From contig NC_069095.1 of assembly GCF_947172395.1 (NCBI RefSeq), positions 2,914,001-2,978,000 of the forward strand: 64,000 nucleotides of DNA, read 5' to 3'. The DNA comes from Bicyclus anynana (taxonomy: Eukaryota > Arthropoda > Insecta > Lepidoptera > Nymphalidae). The notes under the pieces are model-generated. The model saw nothing but the letters and a program-made list of their open reading frames with translations. It did not search any database and had not been told where the DNA came from. Positions 32,160 through 45,340 of the stretch are shown piece after piece; position 1 is the first letter of the stretch; every line of letters begins with the position of its first letter. The translations under genes and the position numbers were made by a program.

Positions 32160-34399
32160 GTAAGGTACTATAGACTAAATATTCGAATATTTTTCAGTTA
32201 TCAAGTAAATTGTAATAATTGCAGTAAATTAAGTACCTAACACATTTTTTTAATATACAAGTAATTCCATAACTTCATTGTTGCGTTATCTTTGTCATCC
32301 CTACGCAAAAGAATTGAGAAGGAAACTTTAACTAAATAAAAATTTAGTAATAGGGACTTAATGTCAGTTTATTGCATCATAAAGTTAACTTAACATTTTA
32401 TTATGCACGGCTTTATAGGTCAAGAGCCGGCGGTCACAACACTTATGGCAAATTAATAGTACACTCAATATTGTCAGAAAGCTAAAGAATAGCTTAAAAA
32501 GTGAAATGTTAAAAAACTGACCTTACTGTAAATAAATATGCTATTTAGAGAAAAAAATCTTAGTTTATTATTTTCTCGTTTTGTTTAGCTAAAATTGATT
32601 ATGATTCAAATTCTTTCTAATAAATAGTGATTTTGAAGTGTCATCACATTGTTTTAACAGGTTTTTACGTCATAAACCATAACAGATGTATATAAAATCG
32701 TGCCCTAAAATGTTCCAAACCTGCTAACTCAGACCAATTATAGAAAGACCTGTATCGCACTCATAGTCACGAACAAAATTGTCTGTCATTTTCTGAGGAA
32801 AACGAGATTAAATTTTGTATATACCTTATACTAAACTAGAAGGTTTTGACCGTTTTTTACTCAATTTAATTACACGAAAAGGTATTTTTACGGAGCTCTT
32901 TAACCGACGAACACGATTACAACTATTTAACATCGATACTATAGAGACAGTTTTTATAATCGCATTAGATCGTTGATCATATACTTTGACAGAAAAGTAA
33001 CGTCTAGCGAGGCAGGTCCTATACAATAATTGCTCTGAGCCTGCTAAGTACATAACGATCTCGGCATATTTTCTCACCATAATTATATCAGTATGACTAT
33101 GTAAAGTAACACCACCAATAGTGATCACCAGCTCTTCTACTATCCTGCATAGCACGTCGAGACATTCACATATTAATAAATATTAATATAAGATATTAAG
33201 TTTATGAGGTCTAAGAGGTGGAAACAAACAGGAAAGTGAATATTTATAGCCTGACACGCTACCAAATACAATGCGAGGGAATGATGAATGTACGAGAAAT
33301 GTAATTTTATACCGGGAACCTCCGGAAACACATTTTTGTGACATTACTTATTTAGATTCACACCACCCACTTATACACATATTTCTTTAATTTACTTTCA
33401 AATTTTGATTTCAAATGAGAATAATAAATTTGATGAAATAAAATAATCCTATTATGGTTTAGAAAATTGTTATTATTCATAGTAAGTAGTGAATAATTGA
33501 TTATTGATTTGTTTCTAAATAACATATTATTCATTATTCATATTGTTATTGTCAACATCTTCTACATCAGTTTTAAGTCAAATTTTTTTTAGGATTTAAT
33601 GTACATAACACTGACATAAAAGCAAATGGGATTAAAAATTATACAGATAAAACTAAAAGGTACTATACTCGTAGATAACAAAAATATCTATGTTATCATT
33701 ATAAGACGCTTTAGTGAAATCCTAAAATATAGGTTGAATAAAAATTTATATTTTAATCCAGTTTTCTGGCACAAATCATATAAACAAACCGTAACACAAT
33801 TTATGAAATAGCAAAAATCCTAAAATAATATCACAAAGAAAATTTTTAACCGAAAAAAAATGAAGCAAAAACAGAATCCACATCTTAAAACACAAAAGTA
33901 TCAATAGAAAAGCAACTAAAAGAACTTACAAAGAACTTGCAAAGAATAACGACGATATTCATAGCCCGGGGATGGAAAGTAAACTAAACAAAAATAAAAG
34001 AGAGTTGCGAGAGTTCAGAGTTTATTTTCAAAGGGCCCATAATCATCGGGCGAAGTTTATTACGCCCGAGGACGAATCTGAAATGTAAACAGCTCGAGGT
34101 GAATAATACAGTATCTACAAGTTAATGAATGAATCGCTTCCGTGCGCTTATAGAATCTGTTTGTCCAACAGCGTTATGCAGTTATCCTTTCTCAAACAAT
34201 TGTTGTGTATAATAATATTCTTAAGAAAACTAAACTATTATACTGTAGATCTTTATTCCATTTAACTCCTTTTTTACAACAATAAAATCTGAGATACTTG
34301 AAGAGAAACATTATTCATAACCGCTTCATATACCCACTTTGGGTATATGAAGAGCTTCTTAGAGTGATAAAGCCTCTGTCCCTTGACTTACCATGTTAA
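32160..34399. other. no recognised gene; source-like copy of part of the 36-kb array
   Basis: The 109-aa minus frame at 32826-33155 has no domain I know. At 33857-33959 lie 103 bp that read as identical to the second part of the tandem unit at 36435-36537. Confidence 0.5.
33857..33959 (+). repeat. single copy of tandem-unit part Y
   Basis: It begins aaaatgaagcaaaaac and ends aataacgacgatatt. It is flanked by different sequence on both sides ('ttaaccgaaaa' and 'catagcccggg') than in the array. Confidence 0.85.
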
Positions 34400-34820
34400 C
34401 ACTAGCGGACGCCCGCGACTCTGTTCGCGTGGAAATTGATCTAAACTTTCAAGCCCTATTTCACCACTTTAGGGGTTGAATTTTAAAAATTTTTAAATTA
34501 CATTATATTTCGTATTTTTTTTATAATTTATGAATAAATTTTTAAATCTGTAACTCTAAAACTGAAGGACTTTCCATACAAACTTTCAACCCCTTTAACC
34601 TTCTTTTCATTTTATTTTCGCAATAAAAAGTATCCTATAACCTTTTCCGTATTATAGTCTTAAATCGTGCTAAGTTTCATTTGAATTCATCCAGTAGTTT
34701 CAGCGTGATGCCCGAATAACAAAAAAAACACTGACAGACAGACAAACAATTTAAAAAAATATATTTTCGACCGAAACGGACGAATTCGACCAGTTTTATT
34801 ATAAGTATAGATTATCGCAT
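34400..34820 (+). repeat. family E-related repeat, longer subfamily
   Basis: The head 'ctagcggacgcccgcgactc' is family E, but the body ('ccctatttcaccactttagg', 'tcatccagtagtttcagcg') is another subfamily; it ends 'ttttattataagtata'. Confidence 0.6.
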
Positions 34821-35439
34821 TTTCATGGCAAAAAAAATATAGTCAAGTGGCGTCGAAAGCGTCAAAGATATAAAACAGAACAATAACACTAAAGTGAACT
34901 TTTCAAACTTTGTTTAGCAATAAAGCCATCTACAGTAAAAAAAAAACATTAAACAGCACATTTAGCGGCCCATCCATGTGACGACTTATAGCGAGGAGGC
35001 GTCAAAAGATATGTAGATGTCTTGTAATTCAACTTTTATTTTTTTTAAAAGCAAATTTGTTCGAAGCGCTGACGTTTTTATGCTAAAATATGGAGATAAA
35101 GTCATTAGCAATTTTTACTTTAATGAGAAGATGTCGCCAGGGTCCAAATGGGCTGCCCTTTGCCCCGGGTCCCTGGTCACTGAATTATTATCATATAAAT
35201 TCCTTCATTTACTACTTAAGAAATTGTTATATTTTTGAGAATAAATTGGGCATTATTCTTTATGGCCGTTTAAGTAATGGAGTGCTATAATTTTTATTTT
35301 ATTATAATTTTAAGCGGGAAATAAATTAGCTTACTCGGGTGTTAAAATTCTTGCAACGTTTCAGTCTGCAATTGTTATTCAAAAATATTACTTGAGGTTA
35401 TACAAAAAATATGAATCATTGTTAGATCAGAAGATCTTC
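34821..35439. other. no recognised feature
   Basis: The 73- and 66-aa frames at 35017-35290 overlap each other and have no domain I know. Confidence 0.45.
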
Positions 35440-35605
35440 TCGGACCAAGGCGCGTTTGGAACCCTCTTAACTTTAATTTTAAGTTTTCGAATGATTATTA
35501 TCACCACTATCTTAAATTTAATATTATTACCTGACGTTTCGAAAGAGCTTGTAAACTAAGCCTATTTGAAATAAATGAATTTTTGACTTTGACTTTGAAG
35601 AGGTA
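35440..35605 (+). mobile_element. non-LTR retrotransposon 3'-UTR fragment (CR1/L2-like type)
   Basis: 'ggaccaaggcgcgtttggaa' to 'tatttgaaataaatgaattt' with 'gactttgactttga' matches the common 'cctacttgaaataaatgaat' retroelement end. Relatives lie at 40463-40560 and 56249-56375. The clade name is a guess. Confidence 0.5.
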
Positions 35606-36235
35606 GGTACTAATGTGTAGAGTAGATACTTTTAATTCAACTAAAATATTTTTGTTTAATTCGTCTTTTCGGAAAACGTCCATTTTGAGGCCTCGTTTTA
35701 ATTTTAATTAAAATGTAAAATTATATTTTAATGAAACAATTATTATTTTAACGAGCAAATTCCTCTGCTGTATTTATGTTTCGCGGATTTATGGCTAGAT
35801 TGTATTAGACTAAATTTTTGAATTTTTAAAAATATGTCTAGCTGTCTATCAATTTTGCGAGTATTAAAAACATAACATGACTAGGCATCTCGTTTTTGTT
35901 AAGAATCTTAGATAGATGATGTGGCAACCCTACCTAAATATTTTGTACAAAAGTTTACTTTAAGACACCAGTCTACTACAAGAAGTAGACAATTAAATAT
36001 AATTTTGTACTTACTTTTAAAAAATCAGTATATCAGACTCGAATTAAAAACATATTATTATGCATCATTCGCACGAGAGTTAAAAAAGCAAGGCGTTAAA
36101 ACCTAGCATTGGCGGACGTAGCGTATAATATGAAGTTGAATAAAGGTCTATTTTCGACGCCCAAAATTTAAAATGCAAAAAAGCGTCGTGATTTGAAAAA
36201 GTCGTGTGAACATATACTTTGGAATGCATTTGTTG
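35606..36235. other. mostly unrecognised; inverted fragment of the array unit
   Basis: At about 36064-36090 'cattcgcacgagagtt' is an inverted match to the 'aactctcgtgcgaatg' opening of the tandem unit. Confidence 0.4.
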
Positions 36236-37033
36236 TATTTGAACACTTTTCCAACGTCCGTTAATAAAACTCTCGTGCGAATGAGAGCTTACAAGTGTTA
36301 TGGGACAGACAACAAATCTACGCATAATCACATGTAAAATACAAGAGACGTATAAGCTTTAACAAATTTCTCTCACAAGCAGCACTTCGGTATTATTTTC
36401 GTTCCTGTCACTTGTGTCTGCGGTATTTTCGGCAAAAATGAAGCAAAAACAGAATCCACATCTTAAAACACAAAAGTATCAATAGAAAAGCAACTAAAAG
36501 AACTTACAAAGAACTTGCAAAGAATAACGACGATATTTGAGCACTTTTTCAACGTCCGTTTATAAAACTCTCGTGCGAATGAGGGCTTACGAGTGTTATG
36601 GAACAGACAACAAATCTACGCATAATCACATGTTAAAATACAAGAGACGTACTAAGCGTTAACAAATTTCTATCACAAGCAGCACTTCGGTATTATTTTC
36701 GTTCCTGTCACTTGTGTCTGCGGTATTTTTGGCAAAAATGAAGCAAAAACAGAATCCACATCTTAAAACACAAAAGTATCAATAGAAAAGCAACTAAAAG
36801 AATTTACAAAGAACTTGCAAAGAATAACGACGATATTTGAGCACTTTTTCAACGTCCGTTAATAAAACTCTCGTGCGAATGAGGGCTTACAAGTGTTATG
36901 GGACGGACAACAAATCTACGCATAATCACATGTTAAAATACAAGAGACGTACTAAGCGTTAACAAATTTCTCTCACAAGCAGCACTTCGGTATTATTTTC
37001 GTTCCTGTCACTTATGTCTGCGGTATTTTCGGC
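36236..37033 (+). repeat. 300-bp chimeric tandem array, about 2.7 units
   Basis: Landmark aacgtccgtt occurs at 36253, 36551 and 36851, giving periods of 298 and 300. Each full unit is part X (about 197 bp, 'ctctcgtgcgaatgagg' to 'tgcggtattttcgg') plus part Y (103 bp). The third unit has X only and leaves the array at 37033. Units differ at only a few bases. The 83-aa minus frame 36080-36331 overlaps the first unit and is not convincing. Confidence 0.9.
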
Positions 37034-39729
37034 TCATTGTTATTGTAGCATCCTCCGCGCATGACGGCGTCCTCTTAATTTCCAGTAATCGAGGTGCTCT
37101 TTAGCGATGGTCTGCAACTGAATAAACACCGCTTGCGGTGAGATTAAGGCTGGATACAGTAGGGCGACTTTTTAAATTTTTGTACACGTATTGACTAGCG
37201 TTAAAAAATAATGTCTCAACATAATATAATCATTCAACAAAAACGAAAAAGATCTATTGTTTTGTGTAAGAAAATTTATTTTAAGTTAATAATACATAAA
37301 AACATTTTTACAGAGCCTATTAATTAACGCATTATTAGGCTCTGTGAAATACCTAATATTTTTCACTGTTGTATATATTAAGTTGATTACAAAATCTAAA
37401 TTTAGAATTTCAATATTTAATTATAATGATTTAAAACTTACTCGTAACACCATTAAAACGAAATTGCAACATACAATAAGTGCCAATGTAAGGGTAGAAT
37501 TTTATCTAACAATTAATAATATTAAGTTTTATATTTCTTTATTATTAGTTTTACGAAATATGACTCTCTTGATGAACTGCTGTGCTTTACAAAAAGTACT
37601 TACATAGTTATATTTTTAAGAACTACTGAAGCAAAAGTCGATAGTTTGTACACAGCCTTTTGTATCGGTAGCGCTTAATCTCATCGATATATCAAGCTCT
37701 CAGTCCGAGCCAATCGTCAACTTTTGACGGGAAGTGAGTAATAAACCTGAAAGTTATCTTTATGATACAGAAATCTCGTTTGGATTTATTAGCAGTATTA
37801 AATGAAGGGAATAATATTTATTATACAAACAAAGGTCAAATTGTAGCGAAATATCAAAATAAGTAGGAGGAGGAATGGGTAGGAGAGGTACAACTTAATG
37901 ACATAGACCATAATGCAATATGTAAAACATCATTGATTAGTATGCTTTTAGTCAGAGAAACTTTTCTCAGAAAAGGACATACAATCAACATTAACAGCAT
38001 GTTTTAACAGCCAGGCCTACCTCCTTATAGGAGAGGGGATATAGAGCTTACACACCACTTGTTGTGTAATTCTTTGTGGGTTACTTGGGATAGGCGGGGA
38101 GAGTGACTTGAGTGGAAAAGGGGAGTGTTGATTAGCTATCAAAGACTTCTTTAACCCTACACACAACGTTCACAAGTGCGTGACTTCTCTCAAGGTCAAT
38201 CTCTGCTATACTAGGGTCTTATTTTGGTTACAATTTGATTTGTTAATTAAGTGGTCCTGATAAATATTGTGAATCATAACCTTTGTTCGACATTTGTTTT
38301 CTTATTATTGTAATCCAATTCTGAGTTTGCTAAAACTACCTACTGAAATTCCACCTTGATTAATTGGTAGTAATAAATTAAGACGTAAGTTGTTCTGACT
38401 TGATCATACCAGTTACTGTTACAAACATTACTTATTATTGGTCACTGGACAGTAATGCCTATATTTCACAATGACACTGTACAGTAATTCCCACATTTCA
38501 CAATGTAGATCCTACTGGCCAGTGGACAAAACTGTACATTTCCTACCCGTAATCTAATCAGTGGTCGTTCAACAGTATTGTTGGTGACGGTGATAGAGTA
38601 ATGACGCTATGCATTACAATAAACAATGTTCTAATCTAAACTAACGCACTTCACTGAGCCGTGAGTCACTCACTAGTCACCTCCTTCCTATCTAGGGTCG
38701 CTCTATTTCCAAATAGTACATTTTCAAGCTAAGTTTTATTTAGATTTGTTTATCTAATAGGTAGGTATATTAATTTTAATACTATTAATACTTACTGTAA
38801 AGTCAGATTGCGTTTTTGACTGGTCATGATCGAATAGGCGATATAACTTCGAACTGGCGTACAAGGTTGATGAACTGCGCTGTTTCCAGGTTACGCCAAC
38901 TGTTTGTCTTTTTTTCATGGTAAAAAACGAGGCAATTGCATTGAATATGTTTGTTCCATTCAATCACAACCTGTCAAAAACGCAATCTCTGAGTTAAATT
39001 TTCATCTTTTAACTGTTCTCAGTAAAATTTAGTCTGAAGTTGGAAAATTAATAGTATTACAGTGTTATAAATGTTGTTATAATACGGAATGTGGATATAC
39101 CACAGTAAAATATTTATTTAACTAAAAATAAACAAAAGTGAACTACAATCTCAGATTGAATCGTCACTTCCTATCAACCGAGGTAAAAGCGAAGCGAAGT
39201 GTAACTTTTCAAAATAACGAAAATGGATTTAATTTAGCACAGTGACACATTTCGTTTTAAGTCACTGTTTAAGAATTCCCGTTTAAGTTAGAATATGACA
39301 AAGAAATAATATGAAGACCCATTAACACAATCCTGTAAGAGAATAACTTACAGAAACGTTTCTTTTATCCGTTAATGAGACTAGACTGGCACTATCCGTA
39401 ATGAGTGATTTCATTAAATATACAGAAAGATTCACTGTTTACTTCTACGAGTGTGTTTTAAGTATTCTGATAAGAGTATAGTGGTATTTTACACTTAAAA
39501 CGTAATTATCTTCCTTTTGGGATTTTCTGGAATTGGTGTTATACATAAACGTGAAATACTTCTAGTACTCCTAATTAATAGGTATAGTTTCAAAATAATT
39601 ACTTACCCTCTCAATTTAATTTAAATATTGTAAGATGTTAAACAATTTACGGATTATACATTTTGTATCTGTATTTAGATAACTCGCATTTAGAAAACTA
39701 AAGCCTCCGAACTCGTTTGACAATTTTAT
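37034..39729. other. no recognised gene; minor repeats
   Basis: At 37996-38065 lies a short retroelement fragment ('agccaggcctacctccttat'). At 38443-38506 lies a 32-bp direct repeat ('atttcacaatg' twice). The frames 37344-37607 and 38754-38963 (minus) show no domain. Confidence 0.45.
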
Positions 39730-39952
39730 TTATTCTTTACAAGTAAGCCCTTGACTACCATCTCAACTGATGGTAAGTAATGATAAAATCTAAGATGGAA
39801 GCTGGCTAACTCGTTAGGAGTAGGATAAAAATCCACACCCTTTTCGGTTTCTACACGATATCGTATCTGTACGCTAAATCACTTGGCGGTACAACTTTTG
39901 TCGGTAGGGTGCTATGGTAACTAACCACGGATGGAGCATCTTACCAGCTAAA
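39730..39952 (-). mobile_element. SINE family B, head-truncated
   Basis: It runs from 'attctttacaagtaagccct' through 'cacccttttcggtttctaca' to 'atcttaccagct'; the tRNA-like head is absent. Confidence 0.75.
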
Positions 39953-40249
39953 TTACCTGATACCTATTGTTTATGTATTTATTTTATAAAATCGTACCAG
40001 AGCTAACTCACTCCGTATGGTGATGTTATTTACAGTATGGCATGTGACATTATTTAAATTCAAAAGACCAAAGCAAGCCGCCAGCAGTAATATGACCAAG
40101 GTTCATAAGTAACTATAACTCGTCATCTTTTTTGACGTAACACAGGTGTTACATCTTGCGCCTCGTTAACATTTTTTTTTATTTGTTTATTTTGGATACG
40201 CCTTTTCTTTATTTAACCTACTTCTAGTTCTAGTAGATTAGGTAGTGGT

Positions 40250-40366
40250 AGATTGGAAGTCGTACTATAGTCTTTGCGCATCTTACTTTTCTATTTTTTG
40301 TTCTTCTCTTATTTTTATTGTATCTTATTTCTGTGCAATAAAGAATTAAAATAAATAAATAAATAG
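40250..40366 (+). mobile_element. retrotransposon 3'-end fragment with AAAT tail
   Basis: 'tttctgtgcaataaagaatt' followed by (AAAT)n is a typical retrotransposon 3' end with its poly(A) signal. The upstream part is short and T-rich. Confidence 0.55.
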
Positions 40367-40462
40367 TTTTAATGACTATATAAACGGCAAAATAGCTGCA
40401 GCTTAGAAATAAAATGTATTTCATGACTAGCTACTTATATAAAATTGTTAAATGGTGATAAC

Positions 40463-40560
40463 TCTAAAAAACCTGGCTGAGTTTGTTGTGGGCTCTTCTA
40501 GGACCAAGGCGCTTTGGAACCCTCGTAAATTAAAATTTAAGTTTTCGACTGATTGAATGA
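40463..40560 (+). mobile_element. non-LTR 3'-UTR fragment
   Basis: 'gagtttgttgtgggctcttc' then 'ccaaggcgctttggaaccct' matches the fragment at 35440. Confidence 0.5.
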
Positions 40561-40567
40561 ACCGACT

Positions 40568-40636
40568 GAAGATTGATTGATTGATTGATTGTTTGTATCA
40601 TGTAATGACACAAAACAATTAATCAATCAATCAATT
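40568..40636. repeat. inverted TGAT microsatellite
   Basis: (GATT)n at about 40568-40589 is followed after some 30 nt by (AATC)n at about 40618-40636, forming a potential hairpin. Confidence 0.65.
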
Positions 40637-41369
40637 ATAATGACATGTATTTTTGATTCAGTTTTCATCCGATAATATTATTTCTCTAACTTCAAATTAC
40701 GTCTAATATTATAATTCAATGTAATATTTATGAAGCGAATATTAGAAAATCAAAATAGTTTTGCAAACCTTGACTAAAATAAATTCTAGGCAACATAAAT
40801 ATTCCTACTCATTTATTTGAAGCCTTGAATTGACGTCTTGAATATATTAAATCTTTGTGGAATATTCCAAAAGAAACCATTTCATTCATAACATAATTAA
40901 GTTTTCCATGAGATACTTAATAAAATTATTAATCAATATTTTTTTAATATACGAGTTACCTACCAACAAAAATAAGGAAGATGTTTATTGAAACGCCAGC
41001 TAAAGACAATAACTTGTAGACATACTTAAGTAATATTAATGCAGTATTTTCTACAAAAGAATAACAATAACAAAAAAAATATTATTCCCGGCACAATCCC
41101 GGAACATTTTTTTCCTTTTTACTATCGCAAACATTATTGGAATAGAAGAAGAACAATGGGAAATCCGATATAAGTGGTCCGACGTATGTTATTTTAGACA
41201 TCTCGCTCTATTTGTCTTGGTTCACTTGCGAGTCTCGTGATGAACGAATTGATTTTAAGAGTAAATCGTACAGACAAAACGTTAGTGAACATATAGAGAT
41301 ATTTTTCTTTTGTCTACATCTGAAATCGACAAAGAGAAATGATTTTAGATAAAAGTTACGAATTAATAC
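40637..41369. other. no recognised feature
   Basis: This is AT-rich DNA without genes or shared repeats. Confidence 0.5.
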
Positions 41370-41381
41370 TCTAAATAGTGT

Positions 41382-41701
41382 CATCATCATCATTATCAAC
41401 CCATAATCGGCTCACTGTTGAGCTCGAGTCTCCTCTCAGAATAAGAGGGGTTAGGCCAATAGTCCACCACGCTGGCCCAATGCAGATTGGCAGACTTCAC
41501 ACACGCAGAGAATTAAGAAAATTCTCTGGTATGCAGGTTTCTTCACGATGTTTTCCTTCACCGTTTGAGACGCGTGATATTTAATTTCTTAAAATGCACA
41601 CACATGAAAACTTGGAAGTGCATGCCCCGGAACGGATTTGAACTCACACCCTCCGGAATCGAAGGCAGAGGTCATATCCACTGGGCTATCACGGCTGTAA
41701 T
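41382..41701 (-). mobile_element. SINE family A with 12-bp duplication and ATG tail
   Basis: This is a full minus-strand copy whose tail reads 'catcatcatcattatc' on the left. tctaaatagtgt lies at 41370-41381 and 41702-41713. Confidence 0.9.
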
Positions 41702-41807
41702 TCTAAATAGTGTGAGAGGATGTAACTATATGAGATTGTATTTAATGAGTGATGCGCCATTAGTGCGTTGGATACCTTGCGACATTGCAGCATCGACGCA
41801 GCGTATT

Positions 41808-42215
41808 CTTTTTTTTTTATTCTTTACAAGTTAGCCCTTGACTACAATCTCACCTGATGGTAAGTGATGATGCAGTCTAAGATGGAAGCGGGCTAACTTG
41901 TTAGCTTTCTCTTCTCCATGTTCTCCATGTATTTTAATTAAAATACCACATTAAAACATTGCTTCATCGCTGGCGACTTTTCAACGGATAAGGAACAGTG
42001 CTAATTTGTTTTGTATGCATTGATGAGACTGACAATAGAGTTGCGATTATTTACATTGTTGAGATCGAAGAGGACAACGCACGCGCCTAGTCGTGCTACG
42101 TCACGTAGAGTGGTAACTAGCCACGGCCTCCCACCAGCCTGACCTGGACCAATTAAGAACCCAGGACCTTCGTCTTGTTAATCCATCTCGCATACCACCA
42201 CAGAGGCCGTCAAGA
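41808..42215 (-). mobile_element. SINE family B with its middle replaced
   Basis: The tail part (41808-41907) and head part (42110-42215) are family B. About 200 bp between them are unrelated and substitute for the SINE middle. Confidence 0.65.
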
Positions 42216-42344
42216 ATATTCCATGAGAGACAACATTACATAAGAAACTAGCAAAGATCTACTATAGGTAATTCCTATATTTCACTATATATATTATACT
42301 GTCAAAACAAAGAATTTTGATCAATTCTACCCCCAAGGGGATGA

Positions 42345-42525
42345 AAGTTTGTATGAAACTTTGTCAATTTTGCGGCGATTTGACTGAAATCTGGAATGAA
42401 AATAGATTTTACTCTATATTAACACATATGCTACTTTTCATTTCGGAAAAATCCATGGTTCCCGCGAGATTTGTGAAAAACTGAATTCCACGCGGATGAA
42501 GTCGTGGGCGCCCGCTAGTATACTA
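42345..42525 (-). repeat. dispersed repeat family E, reversed copy
   Basis: It starts 'gaaagtttgtatgaaacttt' and ends 'gtcgtgggcgcccgctagta'. Confidence 0.7.
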
Positions 42526-42720
42526 TACAATGCAAAACGTGGATACGTAGCACCTATGCTATGTGGTAGAGAGACCAATATTATTGTAATTTTCTTTGTT
42601 TGGCTATAGTGAACTATTTAGTTCCACCATAACTTTCCTTCTTTTTAATATTCTACGAAAGTAAATATTTACCGAAAATGTAGGTATTTATAAAATCTCT
42701 CATGAAAAAGAAATATCACA

Positions 42721-42813
42721 GCGAATATATATTTTATATATATCTATTGTATATATAAAGGATACAACATTTTCTTATGTTGTGAATATATCTTTTATAT
42801 ATATCTATTGTAT
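42721..42813. repeat. 32-bp direct repeat, 61-bp period
   Basis: 42721-42752 and 42782-42813 share 'ttttatatatatctattgta'; they differ at a few bases. Confidence 0.7.
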
Positions 42814-43059
42814 GGAAATGTCGGCCTATATCGCTATTAATATCCGGTATAATCCAAACAAAGGAATTTAAATACAGTATTAAACATATTACGGGGTGAA
42901 ATTACTCCTAACTGTTACATGGTTATGCCATCATATTAAACGACTCATCTCTCATACATTTTAATTAAAGCTTCTGATGTCCTGCCGTTTTTGATAATTT
43001 AGATACCAGCTCATGTATATATTTGTATTTATACCACGGTTGTTTATTCTCTCTCTAGG

Positions 43060-43146
43060 TGGCTCAGTATCGTGATGTTTGGAATCCCTACAAAAGGCCT
43101 ATGTCCTGCAGTGGAAGTCTATCGGCTGATATGATGATGATGATGA
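43060..43146 (+). mobile_element. RTE 3'-tail fragment
   Basis: 'ggctcagtatcgtgatgttt' to 'ctatcggctgatatgatgat' is the RTE 3' end. Confidence 0.75.
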
Positions 43147-44965
43147 AAAAACTTAGCGAATCTTACTTTTCCAGCACCTATGATAAATTAAACAATGTAA
43201 ATCGTGATCCCCAACCAACCAACAATTAGTTAATTCGATCGAAGTTTCATAGACAACCGGTTGAATCTATTCGATGTTTTTATTATTTACGACGCTAGAT
43301 TAATATGTTAGTCCGGAGATCTCAGGGGCCTTAACAAGGGAATTATGGGTCATTTTGTACGAAAGCCCACCTCAAGGAATGATGAATCAAATTGTAGGCC
43401 ACCCGTACTTTGAATTGGTTTGGGTTGGAAAATAATGGCGCCTCAGACTAACAGCGTTTATTTAAACTTGCTTGATACAAGGTGTCCTGACAAACACAAG
43501 ATCAATGTATTTTACAATAATTTACGACTCTCTCTTTTCCCAAAATTATGATCTTCAGAAATTAAATAACGACATTTATTTCTAAAGATCGTAATTTTTT
43601 TGGTAGATACCATTTACCAACCTAGAAAACCTTGCTAGCATGTAGAAATCTGCATTGTTTCCGGTTTATCAATTATGAAAAAAAATAATAAAATTTTGTT
43701 AACAACACTACTTAAATCACGGGGGAAGGATTGAGTGATTCCTTTTACAATAGACATCGCTGTTTATATGATCATATGCGTTTCCATTTGAACCACGTGG
43801 AAAGGGGAAGTTCGAAATTACGTACACTTTTCATATCGATACAGAAATGAAAAATATTCTAAAAATCTTGTATATTTTACTACTTATACGGCAAACACTG
43901 TTTTCATTTCAACATTTAGATATAATGCTAATAGAAGAGATTATTTAGTTACTTCGTATTTCGCAAGATTATTTATTTGTTTAGTTAAAAAAATATTTGT
44001 TAATAATTTTTAAATTTGTTGATTTGAGTTGAAAAAAATCTGCTTAGAACGCTGTGTTTCTGTCGCGCCATTATAAAATGTTGTGACTGATATCTTATTA
44101 ATTCTTCAAATAAAATTACGATATTTTTAGGGTGAGATTAACTTCATGATTTATAAATGTTACATTATTCCTTTAGTACCGAGAGTCACGCTCGCATAAG
44201 GCAATAAAAGTGTAATGAATTTATGGAGAGAGAAATTATTTCACAAAACACCCTTGTTGGTAAGTGAAAGTTTTTTTTATATTTTTTAATAATGAACCAC
44301 GTTTATGGCTAATAAATTACAAAGCATTAAAACGGTTTCCTTTGAGCCAATTAATGTGTTGACACATTTTATTTCAATTAATGTTTTTATAAGCCTAAAT
44401 AAGGTGATGATTAGTTTCTATATAATCAAAACTTCAGTGTGTTCTGTCTGTATATTTACATAACGGGCTGTGTATTTTGTAGCTCCCAAATCGATGAATC
44501 TATTTGGATTTTTAAAAAACTTTTAAAAAAACATGGTTTTTTAAAATACACTTATTTTAAGAAAAACATTAATGTCTGGTTTTATTTAGGTACGATAAAT
44601 AAAATTAAACATTAAGAGACACCATATAAGAGGCGCAAAAGAATAGTCAATTTTCCTCAATTTTAACTGCACTTCTATCTTCTACATCAAATAGAAATTT
44701 TAATCAAAATCATCAGAAAAAGTGTTACTTGTAAAACTGACGGACAATTTAACATAACGGTTCGAGTAGTCTTAACTGAAGATATCGGCATTTTTTCATT
44801 ATGATGAATGAAATTCCTGGCAATGACTATCATAAATATTGGCTCGGCTGTATGAATTTTAAATATTTTTTTAAATACTAATAACGAATATCTATAGTAC
44901 TTATAATATGCTCTAAGCTGCCTGCAAAAATGTTTTATACAATAGCTGGATTCATTGCATCCTAC
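43147..44965. other. no gene; one non-repetitive GC-balanced block
   Basis: The part 43265-43480 ('ttaacaagggaattatgggt', 'aaataatggcgcctcagact') is unlike the repeats and could be conserved regulatory DNA. The rest is AT-rich. Confidence 0.35.
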
Positions 44966-45340
44966 TCCTATTATAAACGCGAAAGTTTGTATGGATGTTT
45001 GGATGTTTGTTACTCTTTAATCGCTACTACTAAAGCGATTTGGTTGAAATTCGGAATGGAAATAGATTTTACTCTGGATTAACACAAAGGCTACTTTTTA
45101 TCCTGTTAAAATCCATGATTTTTCGAAATTTGCGAAAACTGATGATTTTGATTGTATAAATATTTGTATTTCACGCTTCGACTACTGAACCGAATTAGCT
45201 AAAATTTGGTATTAAGATATATTATAGCATACATTAACACATATGCTACTTTTTATCCCGGAAAAGTCCATGATTCCCGAGGGATTTGTGAAAAACTAAA
45301 TTCCACGCGGACGCAGTCGCGGGCATCTGCTAGTCTTATT
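44966..45340 (-). repeat. two family E copies head to tail
   Basis: A first copy starts 'ttataaacgcgaaagtttgt' and breaks off near 'gatttttcgaaatttgcgaa'. A second, different subfamily continues to 'gtcgcgggcatctgctagtc'. The 73-aa frame at 45206-45427 overlaps it and is not a gene. Confidence 0.65.

Noticed and set aside
32826..33155. 109-aa minus frame as a possible gene or exon
   Set aside because: I recognise no domain and see no splice or start context that supports it; a protein search would decide.
36236..37033. CRISPR-like array
   Set aside because: Units are 300 bp with no spacers and the sequence is eukaryotic.
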